Origin: Chryseobacterium sp. 18061
GTDB lineage: Bacteria; Pseudomonadota; Gammaproteobacteria; Enterobacterales; Enterobacteriaceae
Assembly: GCA_902706205.1 (NCBI GenBank)
Contig: CACSKA010000005.1
Span: 356,565-420,564 of the forward strand
Direction of reading: 5' to 3'
Length of the DNA stretch: 64,000 nt
Position numbers and translations under genes: made by a program
Notes under the pieces: model-generated
Database searches by the model: none
The model's input: only the letters and a program-made list of their open reading frames with translations
Told to the model about the DNA's origin: nothing
Shown here: positions 49,390-58,346 of the stretch, piece by piece
Layout of the letters: every line of letters begins with the position of its first letter
Position numbering within the stretch: the stretch's first letter is position 1

Positions 49390-50109
49390 TTACTTCAACC
49401 CACCGACCAGCGTCTTACGGCTATCTTCCAGCGATACAACACGGCTACACACGTCTTTGCCGAACTTCTGGAAATCTGCCTGCTGGCTCTTCCACTCATC
49501 CTGAATCGCGCCCTGCAGGCCGCCGAGGCTGCCTAAAATACCTTGCAGTGGATTACCGCCGCCTTTGACGACCGCTTTCGAGCCCATCTCATTAATGCTG
49601 TCCTGTAGAATACCGCCCATCGCCTGATTCACCAGTTCCTGGCCATCAGCGCGAACTTGATCGATACCTTTGTAGTGGAACGTCAGGCCATCGGTACGAT
49701 GCTCAATAATACGGTTCATCTGCTCTTTCAGCTGGGCATCAAGTTTGGTCAGACGCCCATGCATATTACTGCTGGCCCCAACCTGCTCGGTGATGATTTT
49801 GTCCAGCGCGACGCGGCCTTTGTCGACGCGGGAACGGGCGCCTTCGTCAATCCACGGCAGCGCGCTGCGCAGATCGGTCTGGTAGTCTTTCGCCTGCTCA
49901 CGCTGAGCAGCGCTGAGAGTGTACTGTTTGCCGTTATACATCACGTTGCCATCAGGGGTGATGACCAGATTGCCGTTCTCCCCTTTCACCTGCACGGTTT
50001 GCGGGCTGAGGATAACGTCATCACGCGGGGTCACGCTGCACTGATAATCCGCCTGAGCGGCAAATGCGGTGACGGAGAGAGCCGCTGCCAGCAGCGTTTT
50101 GCGCATCAT
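49390..50109 (-). CDS. yggN: DUF2884 periplasmic protein YggN
   Basis: Uncharacterised secreted protein of 239 residues, the same length as in E. coli. Signal peptide at about 1-21 (MMRKTLLAAALSVTAFAAQA, cut before DYQC). The mature part is helical and polar, with YQCSVTPRDDVILSPQTVQV at the start and a C-terminal KDVCSRVVSLEDSRK. Its stop lies 14 bp from the end of the tandem repeat element. Upstream is yggL, on the same strand. Confidence 0.92.
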   Translation of the reverse strand: MMRKTLLAAALSVTAFAAQADYQCSVTPRDDVILSPQTVQVKGENGNLVITPDGNVMYNGKQYTLSAAQREQAKDYQTDLRSALPWIDEGARSRVDKGRVALDKIITEQVGASSNMHGRLTKLDAQLKEQMNRIIEHRTDGLTFHYKGIDQVRADGQELVNQAMGGILQDSINEMGSKAVVKGGGNPLQGILGSLGGLQGAIQDEWKSQQADFQKFGKDVCSRVVSLEDSRKTLVGGLK

Positions 50110-50132
50110 AGAAACTCCTGTAAAGACAAAAC

Positions 50133-50152
50133 GGGCCAGCGATTGCTGGCCC
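50133..50152 (-). terminator. Intrinsic terminator of yggL
   Basis: GGGCCAGC/GCTGGCCC stem with a GATT loop, followed on the minus strand by GTTTTGTCTTT. It lies 11 bp after the yggL stop, so yggN probably has its own promoter or is reached by read-through. Confidence 0.85.
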
Positions 50153-50163
50153 TTTATGTTTGT

Positions 50164-50490
50164 TTAGTCCCACCAAACGTCGAAAAGTTCGCTGGTGCGT
50201 ACCTCTTCGAACTTTCTGTCTTCCAGCCATTTACGCACGGCGGCCTGGTGTTCTTCGGTACATTTACCGATTTCCTGCATGCAAATCAGACCTTCCCAGG
50301 CCAGATAGCCGCTGCCATCAAAGGCCAGTTTATTCGGCTCAATCACCTCGTTGATAAACTCATCAACGATATGGTCGATTTGTTCTTCAGTCGTGCCTTC
50401 CGGGAAACGCCATGCAACGGAAAATCCTAATTCCTGAAACTCGTCGATGTGCATTTTTTTACGCAGACGACGGCTACGGTTCTTCGCCAT
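50164..50490 (-). CDS. yggL: DUF469 protein YggL
   Basis: 108-residue basic N-terminus ([20 protein letters not shown]) followed by an acidic conserved domain; reported as a 50S-associated protein in some gamma-proteobacteria, otherwise uncharacterised. The ATG overlaps the trmB stop by one base (TAATG); ten in-frame codons further upstream are excluded. Length matches E. coli. Confidence 0.94.
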   Translation of the reverse strand: MAKNRSRRLRKKMHIDEFQELGFSVAWRFPEGTTEEQIDHIVDEFINEVIEPNKLAFDGSGYLAWEGLICMQEIGKCTEEHQAAVRKWLEDRKFEEVRTSELFDVWWD

Positions 50491-51209
50491 TATTTCACCC
50501 TCTCGAACATTAAGTCCCAAACGCCGTGACCAAGACGATGGCCACGCTGTTCAAATTTGGTTACCGGACGTGATTCCGGACGCGGTACGTAGTCGTTGCT
50601 TTCAGAGAGGTTTTTATACCCGTCGAGCGACGACATCACTTCCAGCATGTGCTCTGCATACGCTTCCCAATCGGTCGCCATGTGAAAGACGCCGCCAAGC
50701 TTCAGCTTACTCTTCACAAGCTCTGCAAAAGGAGCCTGAACGATACGGCGTTTATTATGACGTGCTTTGTGCCACGGGTCAGGGAAAAACAGCTGCACCA
50801 TGTTCAAAGAATTGTCAGGAACCATTTTATGCAGCACTTCAACCGCGTCGTGACACATCACGCGCAGGTTTTCCACGCCCTCTTCATGGGCCGACGCTAA
50901 GCACGCACCGACGCCCGGAGAGTGCACTTCAATACCTAAAAAGTTCTGCTCTGGTTTCGCGCTCGCCATGGTGACAAGCGATGCGCCCATGCCGAAGCCG
51001 ATTTCCAGCGTGGTTGGCGCGTCGCGGCCAAACAGAGCGGCAAAGTCGACAGGCGTTTCGCTAAACTCGACACCCATCACCGGCCAATAGTTATCCAGCG
51101 CGTGCTGCTGCCCTTTGGTCAGGCGGCCCTGACGGCGGACAAAGCTACGAATACGGCGCTGTGGGCGGCCGTTTTCATCAAAATCCGGTGAAATGACGTC
51201 GTTGTTCAT
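50490..51209 (-). CDS. trmB: tRNA (guanine-N7)-methyltransferase TrmB
   Basis: SAM-dependent enzyme making m7G46 in tRNA. The start [20 protein letters not shown] gives 239 residues, as in E. coli; 16 upstream in-frame codons are excluded. SAM motif [15 protein letters not shown] at about 68-82, [13 protein letters not shown], and the family signature [19 protein letters not shown] at about 140-158. Coupled to yggL by TAATG; divergent from mutY across 143 bp. Confidence 0.97.
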   Translation of the reverse strand: MNNDVISPDFDENGRPQRRIRSFVRRQGRLTKGQQHALDNYWPVMGVEFSETPVDFAALFGRDAPTTLEIGFGMGASLVTMASAKPEQNFLGIEVHSPGVGACLASAHEEGVENLRVMCHDAVEVLHKMVPDNSLNMVQLFFPDPWHKARHNKRRIVQAPFAELVKSKLKLGGVFHMATDWEAYAEHMLEVMSSLDGYKNLSESNDYVPRPESRPVTKFEQRGHRLGHGVWDLMFERVK

Positions 51210-51352
51210 AAAAATTCTGTCTACCTGATGAGTATTCGGGAAACGGGCATTATCCAAACTCAGGCGAAGTATGCAAGCATGGGAAAGATCCGGTTTACAG
51301 CCCGATGGCGCTGTGCTGCAATCTGCGTCCCTGATACAGCGAATCGGTAGCC

Positions 51353-52405
51353 ATGCAAGCCTCTCAATTTTCAGCCCAGGTGCTGGACTGGTACGACAAA
51401 TATGGGCGTAAGACCCTGCCCTGGCAAATGGAAAAAACGCCGTACAAAGTATGGCTCTCTGAGGTGATGTTGCAACAAACTCAGGTTGCTACCGTTATTC
51501 CTTATTTTGAGCGCTTTATGGCGCGTTTTCCGACCATCACCGATCTCGCTAATGCACCGCTCGACGAAGTGCTGCACCTGTGGACGGGCCTCGGCTATTA
51601 CGCCCGGGCACGCAATCTGCACAAAGCCGCACAGCAGGTTGCGACGCTGCACAACGGTAAATTCCCGGAAACTTTTGACGAAGTGGCAGCACTCCCCGGC
51701 GTCGGTCGTTCCACTGCGGGCGCGGTGCTTTCGCTGTCGCTCGGCAAACATTTCCCTATTCTCGACGGCAACGTGAAACGCGTGCTCGCTCGCTGTTATG
51801 CGGTGAGCGGCTGGCCGGGCAAGAAAGAGGTGGAAAAACGGCTGTGGCAAATCAGTGAAGACGTGACCCCGGCGAAAGGCGTGGAGCGTTTTAATCAGGC
51901 GATGATGGATTTGGGCGCGCTAGTCTGCACCCGTTCAAAACCTAAGTGCGAACTCTGCCCGCTGAACAACGGCTGCGTGGCGTATGCCAACCACTCGTGG
52001 GCGCAGTATCCCGGCAAGAAACCGAAGCAGATCCTGCCGGAGCGCGTGGGATATTTTCTGATTATGCAGCACGACGACGACGTGTTCCTGCTTCAGCGTC
52101 CCCCAAGCGGTCTGTGGGGCGGGCTGTTCAGCTTCCCGCAGTTTACCGCCGAAGAAGAACTCATCGAATGGTTAGCCGCGCGTCAGATAAAAACCACGTC
52201 ACTCGCGCAGAAAACGGCTTTTCGCCATACTTTCAGCCATTTCCATTTAGATATTGTGCCTATGTGGCTCAGCGTGCAGTCGATAGACGCGTGCATGGAT
52301 GAAGGCGGCGCTCTCTGGTATAACTTAGCTCAGCCACCGTCAGTCGGGCTGGCGGCACCCGTGGAGCGTCTGTTACAGCAGTTACGCGCCGGCGTTCTGG
52401 TTTGA
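51353..52405 (+). CDS. mutY: Adenine DNA glycosylase MutY
   Basis: Removes adenine mispaired with 8-oxoguanine or guanine. 350 residues, the E. coli length. HhH-GPD core with [18 protein letters not shown] (catalytic Glu37 region) and [16 protein letters not shown], then catalytic Asp in [11 protein letters not shown]. Iron-sulfur cysteines C192-x6-C199-x2-C202-x5-C208 in [17 protein letters not shown]. The C-terminal NUDIX-like 8-oxoG recognition domain is about 225-350. Followed by yggX and mltC, a conserved set. Confidence 0.98.
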   Translation: MQASQFSAQVLDWYDKYGRKTLPWQMEKTPYKVWLSEVMLQQTQVATVIPYFERFMARFPTITDLANAPLDEVLHLWTGLGYYARARNLHKAAQQVATLHNGKFPETFDEVAALPGVGRSTAGAVLSLSLGKHFPILDGNVKRVLARCYAVSGWPGKKEVEKRLWQISEDVTPAKGVERFNQAMMDLGALVCTRSKPKCELCPLNNGCVAYANHSWAQYPGKKPKQILPERVGYFLIMQHDDDVFLLQRPPSGLWGGLFSFPQFTAEEELIEWLAARQIKTTSLAQKTAFRHTFSHFHLDIVPMWLSVQSIDACMDEGGALWYNLAQPPSVGLAAPVERLLQQLRAGVLV

Positions 52406-52418
52406 GCGACGGCCATAA

Positions 52419-52706
<288 letters not shown>

Positions 52707-52752
52707 GGGCCATTCGGCCCTTTATTTCAACCTGACGACATTTCCCGGAATG

Positions 52753-53832
52753 ATGAAAAAATATTTAGCGCTAGCCCTGATTGCGCCGTTGCTCATTTCG
52801 TGTTCAGGCTCCAAAAAGAGCACGTCTTATAATGACGCTTGGGTAAAAGACACCAACGGTTTTGACATTTTGATGGGGCAATTTGCCCATAACATCGAGA
52901 ATATCTGGGGATACAACGAAGTTCTGGTCGCCGGACCGAAGGACTACGTGAAGTATTCCGACCAGTATTACACTCGCAGCCATATCAACTTTGATAACGG
53001 CACCATCACCTTTGAAACCATCGCCGGAACCGATCCTGCGGGCCATCTTCGTCAGACCATCATCAAAACACTCCTGATGGGCGACGATCCGGGTTCAGTC
53101 GATCTCTATTCCGACGCCGATGATATCCAGATTTCCAAAGAGCCGTTCCTGTATGGTCAGGTGGTGGATAACACCGGGCAGCCGATTCGCTGGCAAGGCC
53201 GCGCGTCGAACTACGCTGACTGGCTGTTGCAAAACCGCCTGAAGAGCCGCAGCAATGGGCTGCACGTTATCTACAGCGTGACCATCAATCTGGTGCCAAA
53301 CCACCTCGATAAACGTGCGCATAAATACATCGGCATGGTACGTCAGGCCTCGCGCAAGTATGGCGTTGATGAGTCGCTGATTCTGGCGATTATGCAGACC
53401 GAATCCTCATTCAACCCCTACGCCGTCAGTAATTCCGATGCGCTGGGACTGATGCAGGTCGTACAGCATACCGCCGGAAAAGACGTGTATAAGGCGCAGG
53501 GGAAATCCGGGACACCAAGCCGCAGCTACCTGTTTGACCCGGCCAGCAACATTGATACCGGCACCGCATATCTGGCGATGCTGAGCAATGTTTATCTGGG
53601 TGGAATTGATAACCCGACCTCACGCCGTTACGCGGTGATCACCGCTTATAACGGCGGCGCAGGTAGCGTGCTCCGCGTATTCTCCAGCGATAAAGTTCAG
53701 GCGGCGAACATCATTAACAGCATGGCGCCGGGTGACGTTTATCAGACGCTGACGACGCGTCATCCGTCGCAAGAATCGCGCCGCTATCTGTATAAAGTGA
53801 ACAACACGCAGAAGAGTTACCGCCGGAAGTAA
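52753..53832 (+). CDS. mltC: Membrane-bound lytic murein transglycosylase C
   Basis: Outer-membrane lipoprotein cleaving peptidoglycan to 1,6-anhydro products. Start chosen at the second of two adjacent ATGs ([20 protein letters not shown]), 359 residues as in E. coli. Lipobox LLISC gives Cys16; the next residue is S, consistent with outer-membrane sorting. The C-terminal SLT domain (about 190-350) has catalytic glutamate in [14 protein letters not shown], then [15 protein letters not shown] and [16 protein letters not shown]. Ends with a hairpin terminator. Confidence 0.97.
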   Translation: MKKYLALALIAPLLISCSGSKKSTSYNDAWVKDTNGFDILMGQFAHNIENIWGYNEVLVAGPKDYVKYSDQYYTRSHINFDNGTITFETIAGTDPAGHLRQTIIKTLLMGDDPGSVDLYSDADDIQISKEPFLYGQVVDNTGQPIRWQGRASNYADWLLQNRLKSRSNGLHVIYSVTINLVPNHLDKRAHKYIGMVRQASRKYGVDESLILAIMQTESSFNPYAVSNSDALGLMQVVQHTAGKDVYKAQGKSGTPSRSYLFDPASNIDTGTAYLAMLSNVYLGGIDNPTSRRYAVITAYNGGAGSVLRVFSSDKVQAANIINSMAPGDVYQTLTTRHPSQESRRYLYKVNNTQKSYRRK

Positions 53833-53836
53833 TCTA

Positions 53837-53861
53837 TGCCCTCACCCCACGGGTGAGGGCA
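53837..53861 (+). terminator. Hairpin after mltC
   Basis: TGCCCTCACCC/GGGTGAGGGCA, a perfect 11-bp stem with a CAC loop, 5 bases after the stop. No clear U-tract follows (TCAGCCCG), so it may need Rho or act as a 3' stabiliser. The arm CCCTCACCC also appears in the element ends at 28389 and 48783. Confidence 0.7.
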
Positions 53862-53894
53862 TCAGCCCGCACAAAATCCGCCCCCACCATACGA

Positions 53895-53916
53895 AAATGT
53901 TATTTGCGTCACTAAT
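53895..53916 (+). promoter_or_regulatory. Candidate CRP site upstream of nupG
   Basis: AAATGTTATTTGCGTCACTA is a 13-14 of 22 match to the CRP consensus, with the inner TGT and TCAC retained, 142 bp before the nupG start. nupG is under CRP/CytR/DeoR control in E. coli; this is a motif-based inference. Confidence 0.45.
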
Positions 53917-54057
53917 CCACCCTGCAAAAAAATAAATATTGCATTTTTTGCTGGAGGTAACAAAACGACGCGCTCGGCAATGTTAAAATCACATCAAATT
54001 TACGTCATAAATGTTTCTATAAAAACATTCGATCGGTAACTTTGTGAGGAAAATAAC

Positions 54058-55314
54058 ATGAACCTTAAGCTGCAGCTTAAAATACTGTCGTTCCTGCAGT
54101 TCTGTCTCTGGGGGAGCTGGCTGACAACCCTCGGCTCCTATATGTTCGTCACGCTCAAATTCGACGGTGCATCCATCGGTGCGGTATATAGCTCGGTGGG
54201 GATTGCGGCGGTCTTTATGCCGACGCTGCTTGGCATCGTGGCAGATAAATGGATCAGTGCGAAATGGGTCTACGCGCTGTGCCATTTAGTGGGTGCAGGC
54301 ACGCTGTTTATGGCGGCGCAGGTCACCACGCCGGGCGAAATGTTTATCGTCATCTTGCTCAACTCGCTGGCCTATATGCCGACGCTTGGGCTGGTGAACA
54401 CCATCTCCTACTATCGCCTGAAATCTGTAGGCATGAACATCGTCACCGATTTCCCGCCGATTCGTATCTGGGGCACTATCGGCTTTATCATGGCGATGTG
54501 GGCGGTGAGCTTCTCAGGCTTTGAACTGAGCCACATGCAGCTGTACATCGGCGCGGCGCTGTCGCTGGTTCTTACTCTGTTCACCCTGACACTGCCGCAT
54601 ATTCCGGTTTCGCGGCAGCAGAAAAACCAGAGCTGGAGTACCATGCTGGGCCTCGACGCCTTCGCGCTGTTTAAAAACAAGCGCATGGCGATATTCTTTA
54701 TCTTCTCCATGCTGCTGGGCGCGGAGCTGCAAATCACCAACATGTTCGGCAACACCTTTCTGCACAGTTTCGATAACAACCCGCTGTTCTCCGGAAGCTT
54801 TATCGTTGAACACGCATCTGTGATGATGTCGATTTCGCAGATTTCCGAAACCCTGTTCATCCTCACCATCCCGTTCTTCCTGAGCCGTTACGGTATTAAG
54901 AACGTGATGCTTATCAGTATCGTTGCATGGATACTGCGCTTCGGTCTGTTCGCCTATGGCGACCCGTCCGCGTTCGGCACCATCCTGCTGGTGCTGTCGA
55001 TGATCGTCTACGGCTGCGCGTTCGACTTCTTCAACATTTCCGGTTCGGTGTTTGTTGAGAAAGAGGTGCGACCTGAAATTCGCGCCAGTGCGCAAGGGAT
55101 GTTCCTGATGATGACCAACGGCTTCGGCTGCATCCTGGGTGGCATGGTGAGCGGTAAAGTGGTTGAGATGTACACCGTGAACGGCAATACCGACTGGCAG
55201 AGCGTATGGCTGATTTTCGCAGGTTATTCGCTGGTGCTGGCCTTCGCATTCGTGGCATTGTTCAAATACAAACATGTGCCAACGGTTGCGACCGCACAGC
55301 CGGTTGCCCACTAA
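54058..55314 (+). CDS. nupG: Nucleoside/proton symporter NupG
   Basis: Inner-membrane nucleoside transporter of the NHS family of MFS proteins. 418 residues, as in E. coli. Twelve hydrophobic segments begin with LKILSFLQFCLWGSWLTTLG (about 7-26) and end near 405; DFPPIRIWGTIGFIMAMWA is the family block around TM5. GAGGAAA just upstream is the Shine-Dalgarno. A REP unit follows. In E. coli the next gene is speC; here a citrate-type module intervenes. Confidence 0.97.
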   Translation: MNLKLQLKILSFLQFCLWGSWLTTLGSYMFVTLKFDGASIGAVYSSVGIAAVFMPTLLGIVADKWISAKWVYALCHLVGAGTLFMAAQVTTPGEMFIVILLNSLAYMPTLGLVNTISYYRLKSVGMNIVTDFPPIRIWGTIGFIMAMWAVSFSGFELSHMQLYIGAALSLVLTLFTLTLPHIPVSRQQKNQSWSTMLGLDAFALFKNKRMAIFFIFSMLLGAELQITNMFGNTFLHSFDNNPLFSGSFIVEHASVMMSISQISETLFILTIPFFLSRYGIKNVMLISIVAWILRFGLFAYGDPSAFGTILLVLSMIVYGCAFDFFNISGSVFVEKEVRPEIRASAQGMFLMMTNGFGCILGGMVSGKVVEMYTVNGNTDWQSVWLIFAGYSLVLAFAFVALFKYKHVPTVATAQPVAH

Positions 55315-55330
55315 TCGATTTTCACATTAA

Positions 55331-55360
55331 GGCCTGGCGGCACTACGCTGCCGGGCCTAT
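55331..55360. repeat. REP element between nupG and citG
   Basis: GGCCTGGCGGCACTACGCTG followed by CCGGGCCTAT forms a REP-type palindrome in the 42-bp convergent gap; the citG stop codon lies at its edge. Confidence 0.8.
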
Positions 55361-56160
55361 AGCTCCCCGAGTACCCACGCCACCGACAGCAAATCCGCGC
55401 TGCCACCCGGGCTTAAATTCCGCGCGATCAGCGCATCGTCCATCGCCTCTAACGCGTATTTATCCCAGCCGTCATGCAACAGCTTTTGCGCAGAGTGCTG
55501 GACGTATTCCAGCCCGGCCATTCCGCCGCGCGACACCAGATTACTGTCAGTATTGATAGACATGAGTCGCAGCAACATCTCGTCAAGTCGATAGTGGTTC
55601 CAGTGCGGTAAAACGGCGTTGACCGTCGCGAAACCGCTTTCCGCTTCGCCGCGCGCGCCCGTCAGGCCGAACTGCTGAAACTGACGCTCGCCCGCCGTGC
55701 TCGCCGCCGTGCATGCCATCAGTTCGCGGGCGACCACGCCCTGGCATATCCTCCGAACTTGCAGGCATAAATTCTCTGCAGTTACGTCATCCATGCCTCC
55801 GGCAGCAAAGCACAGCAGGCCGAGGGAAAATATCCCGCCTTTATGGCTGTTAATACCGTCGGTTACCGCGTACATCGCCTGCTCACAGGCGATACCCATC
55901 GGGCGCAGAATACGCAGCTGTTCGGTCATATCGCGCGTCGCGTGCTGTGCCCCGAGTTCAGCAAAACGCGCAAACCATGGTGTAATCGCCCGGATGCTGC
56001 GCACAAACAGCGCGTGATCCATATCGCGATGAGAGCCGTTGTTGCGCCGGTCCACCAGCCCTGGTTTTGGCGTCAGTTCCAGCTCCTGCCACAGCGCCTC
56101 CTCTGCCAATGCCGGGACATTTTTAATGCGCGGTTTAGTCGCGGGCAAACCAGTCATCAA
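55357..56160 (-). CDS. citG: Triphosphoribosyl-dephospho-CoA synthase CitG
   Basis: Makes the precursor of the citrate lyase prosthetic group from ATP and dephospho-CoA. 267 residues, shorter than the 290 or so of E. coli CitG. Motifs: LTPKPGLVDRRNNGSHRDMD (about 29-48), NSHKGGIFSLGLLCFA (about 103-118), GLTGARGEAESGF and RNLSPGGSADLL near the C-terminus. MdcB (malonate decarboxylase) is related, but the adjacent citX favours citrate lyase. It overlaps citX by 26 bp. No citCDEF is present, so its target enzyme must be encoded elsewhere. Confidence 0.85.
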   Translation of the reverse strand: MMTGLPATKPRIKNVPALAEEALWQELELTPKPGLVDRRNNGSHRDMDHALFVRSIRAITPWFARFAELGAQHATRDMTEQLRILRPMGIACEQAMYAVTDGINSHKGGIFSLGLLCFAAGGMDDVTAENLCLQVRRICQGVVARELMACTAASTAGERQFQQFGLTGARGEAESGFATVNAVLPHWNHYRLDEMLLRLMSINTDSNLVSRGGMAGLEYVQHSAQKLLHDGWDKYALEAMDDALIARNLSPGGSADLLSVAWVLGEL

Positions 56161-56674
56161 TCAGTTTCTCCACGCTGGCAACCACTAACGCCTGCTCATG
56201 ACGACGGGAACGCGAGCAGGCATGAGCTGGTTCATCACACAGCAGGCAACGGCGCTGTGAGCGGCCCAATGAGGTGCGCCCAACCAGCCCACTCTGCGGA
56301 CAAATCACGTCGATATCCCACAGACGCCCCAACGGATGCGACTGCTCCAGGGTAGTCGCATGCGCTTTAATTTCAGCGGCGCTATGCGCCACGCACCACA
56401 GGGCTTCCGGCCCGGTCGGCAGCCATAGCACCTGGCGGTCGAGCACCTGCCAGTGATGTTGCCACAGCAGCTGGTCGCAGGCCTGAATGGCAACGCCCAT
56501 GCTGTTGCGATAGCGGATACTGTCTTTCACTTCGCCAGGCGTCACCAGCGTCAGCGACACCACCGGCTGGCCGTAATGCTGCAACCAGTCGGCCTGACGC
56601 GCAGCGCGGTTGTCCTTCGCGGCCAGCATCTGGTCCAGTGTCACGCCCGGTCGGTGCAGCGTTTCGAGGGTCAT
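56135..56674 (-). CDS. citX: Holo-citrate lyase synthase CitX
   Basis: Transfers the phosphoribosyl-dephospho-CoA group to the acyl carrier subunit (CitD) of citrate lyase. 179 residues (183 in E. coli). Recognisable: MLAAKDNRAARQADWLQHYG (substrate-binding region), SHPLGRLWDIDVICPQSG (about 112-129) and the cysteine motif RRCLLCDEPAHACSRSR. It lies 23 bp after the carrier gene and overlaps citG: one operon. Confidence 0.9.
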   Translation of the reverse strand: MTLETLHRPGVTLDQMLAAKDNRAARQADWLQHYGQPVVSLTLVTPGEVKDSIRYRNSMGVAIQACDQLLWQHHWQVLDRQVLWLPTGPEALWCVAHSAAEIKAHATTLEQSHPLGRLWDIDVICPQSGLVGRTSLGRSQRRCLLCDEPAHACSRSRRHEQALVVASVEKLIDDWFARD

Positions 56675-56697
56675 TCTTTCTCTCCTTCGCCCGTTAA

Positions 56698-58065
56698 TCA
56701 GGCAAGAAATTTACTGAGGATAAGCAGCGACACCGCGACATTAATGGCCCCGCCGATACGCGTTGCGATTTGAGCAAACGGCATCAGGCTCATACGATTA
56801 CCTGCGGTCAGGATCGCCACATCTCCGGTGCCGCCCTGCCCGCTCTGGCAGCAGGAAACAATCGCCACATCAATCGGGTGCATGCCAATCTTTTTACCCA
56901 CAAAGAACCCGGTCGCCACCAGCGCCGACACCGTACTGACGATAACCAGCAGATTGCTGATCGTAAATGCCGCCATCAGCTCATTCCACGGTGTGATTGC
57001 CACGCCAACCGCGAACAGCACCGGGTACGTCACCGCGGTCTGGAAGAATTTGTACACCACCTGGGAGCCTTCCAGCAGGCGCGGCGATACGCCGTTGACC
57101 AGCTTGATGAACACTGCGATAAACAGCATTCCTACTGGTGCAGGCAGGCCAATCAACTTGTAGCCAAGCATCCCGAGCATGTAGAGCAGTACCGCCAGCA
57201 GCGCACCCGACGCGATAGTCGTCACATCCGTTTTCCCGCTGGAGACTGCCGCGTCTGGGGCAGAATCAGTTTCACCGTCACTCACAGGCATCAGTTGCCC
57301 CTCGCCGGTCAGATGCGGGTAGCGCTTGCCGAGCTGATTCAGGCAGCCTGAAATCACGATCGCGGTCAGCCCCCCCAGCATCACTATCGGCAGCACGCGC
57401 CCAAGCGCAACCCCCTGATCCATATGAAGTAAAGTGGCATAGCCTATCGACAACGGAATCGCCCCTTCACCCACGCCGCCAGCCATGATAGGCAGAATGA
57501 TGAAGAAGAAAATCTGGAACGGTTCCAGCCCCAGCGCCATGCCGACGCCCATCCCCACGACCATACCGACCACTTCGCCACACAACATCGGGAAGAAAAT
57601 GCGCAGGAAGCCCTGAATCAGCGTGGTGCGGTTCATGCTCATGATGCTGCCAACGATAATGCAGCAGATGTACAGGTACAGAATGTTGGTGGATTTGTAG
57701 AATTTTGTGGTCGATTCCACAACCACATCTGGCAGCAGGCCGTAATAGACCAGCGCGGAAGGAATAAACGTGGCGCAGATAGCCGCCGCGCCGAATTTAC
57801 CCACAATCGGCAAACGCTTGCCGAACTCACCGCAGGCGAAGCCGAAGAAGGCCAGCGTGGCGACCATCACCACGATGTCGCTCGGCAGTTTGCCCCCGAG
57901 ACAATCAATGGCGATTAGCGTCCCGGCAAGCAGAAACAGTGGCAGAGGAATGATCCCTATTTTCCAGCTATCCATAATGTGCCACCACTTCTCTCTCAGT
58001 GATGTTTTCGGAATGTTTATTGTTTCATGGTTAACGGTAAAAGAATCATCGGTCGTGCTCATCAT
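56698..58065 (-). CDS. 2-hydroxycarboxylate transporter (CitS/CitW/MaeN-like)
   Basis: Secondary carrier of the 2HCT family, taking up citrate or malate with sodium or by exchange. 455 residues. About 11 hydrophobic segments; the two reentrant-loop motifs are present as LPIMAGGVGEGAIPLS (about 190) and CCQSGQGGTGDVAILTAGNR (about 410-430), the latter with the conserved arginine near MPFAQIATRIGG. An acidic loop (DGETDSAPDAAVSSGKTD) splits the halves. First gene of the operon with citX and citG. Citrate is the likely substrate because of those neighbours; malate is possible. Confidence 0.88.
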   Translation of the reverse strand: MMSTTDDSFTVNHETINIPKTSLREKWWHIMDSWKIGIIPLPLFLLAGTLIAIDCLGGKLPSDIVVMVATLAFFGFACGEFGKRLPIVGKFGAAAICATFIPSALVYYGLLPDVVVESTTKFYKSTNILYLYICCIIVGSIMSMNRTTLIQGFLRIFFPMLCGEVVGMVVGMGVGMALGLEPFQIFFFIILPIMAGGVGEGAIPLSIGYATLLHMDQGVALGRVLPIVMLGGLTAIVISGCLNQLGKRYPHLTGEGQLMPVSDGETDSAPDAAVSSGKTDVTTIASGALLAVLLYMLGMLGYKLIGLPAPVGMLFIAVFIKLVNGVSPRLLEGSQVVYKFFQTAVTYPVLFAVGVAITPWNELMAAFTISNLLVIVSTVSALVATGFFVGKKIGMHPIDVAIVSCCQSGQGGTGDVAILTAGNRMSLMPFAQIATRIGGAINVAVSLLILSKFLA

Positions 58066-58346
58066 CGGCCCCTTGGTTATTTCACGCTCTCATCTTAGAG
58101 GGCCCACACTCGCTTTTACGTGAGGAAATTCAGATTAAAACCGAAGTTTTTATGGTCACTATGGTGTTAATGGTTTTAATTATTGAACGTGATCTACATC
58201 TTATTATTACGTGTGGTTTTTATGGTGTTAATTATTGCGAAACCCCACAGAGAAGTGGCTGTGCAAACGATCACAAGTTTCGGTTAAAAGCGGCGTGATG
58301 GCTGGTTTTGGTGATACAGTAAATACCATTTTTATGAGCGCGTGCG
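58066..58346. promoter_or_regulatory. Divergent control region carrier operon / citA with direct repeats
   Basis: 281 bp, AT-rich. GTTTTTATGGT occurs at 58146-58156 and 58216-58226 (70 bp apart) and TATGGTGTTAAT at 58160-58171 and 58221-58232 (61 bp apart), with TTAATTATT-type flanks. ACGTGATCTACATC (58188-58200) resembles half a CRP site. The repeats are candidates for CitB binding sites controlling both directions; inference only. Confidence 0.55.
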
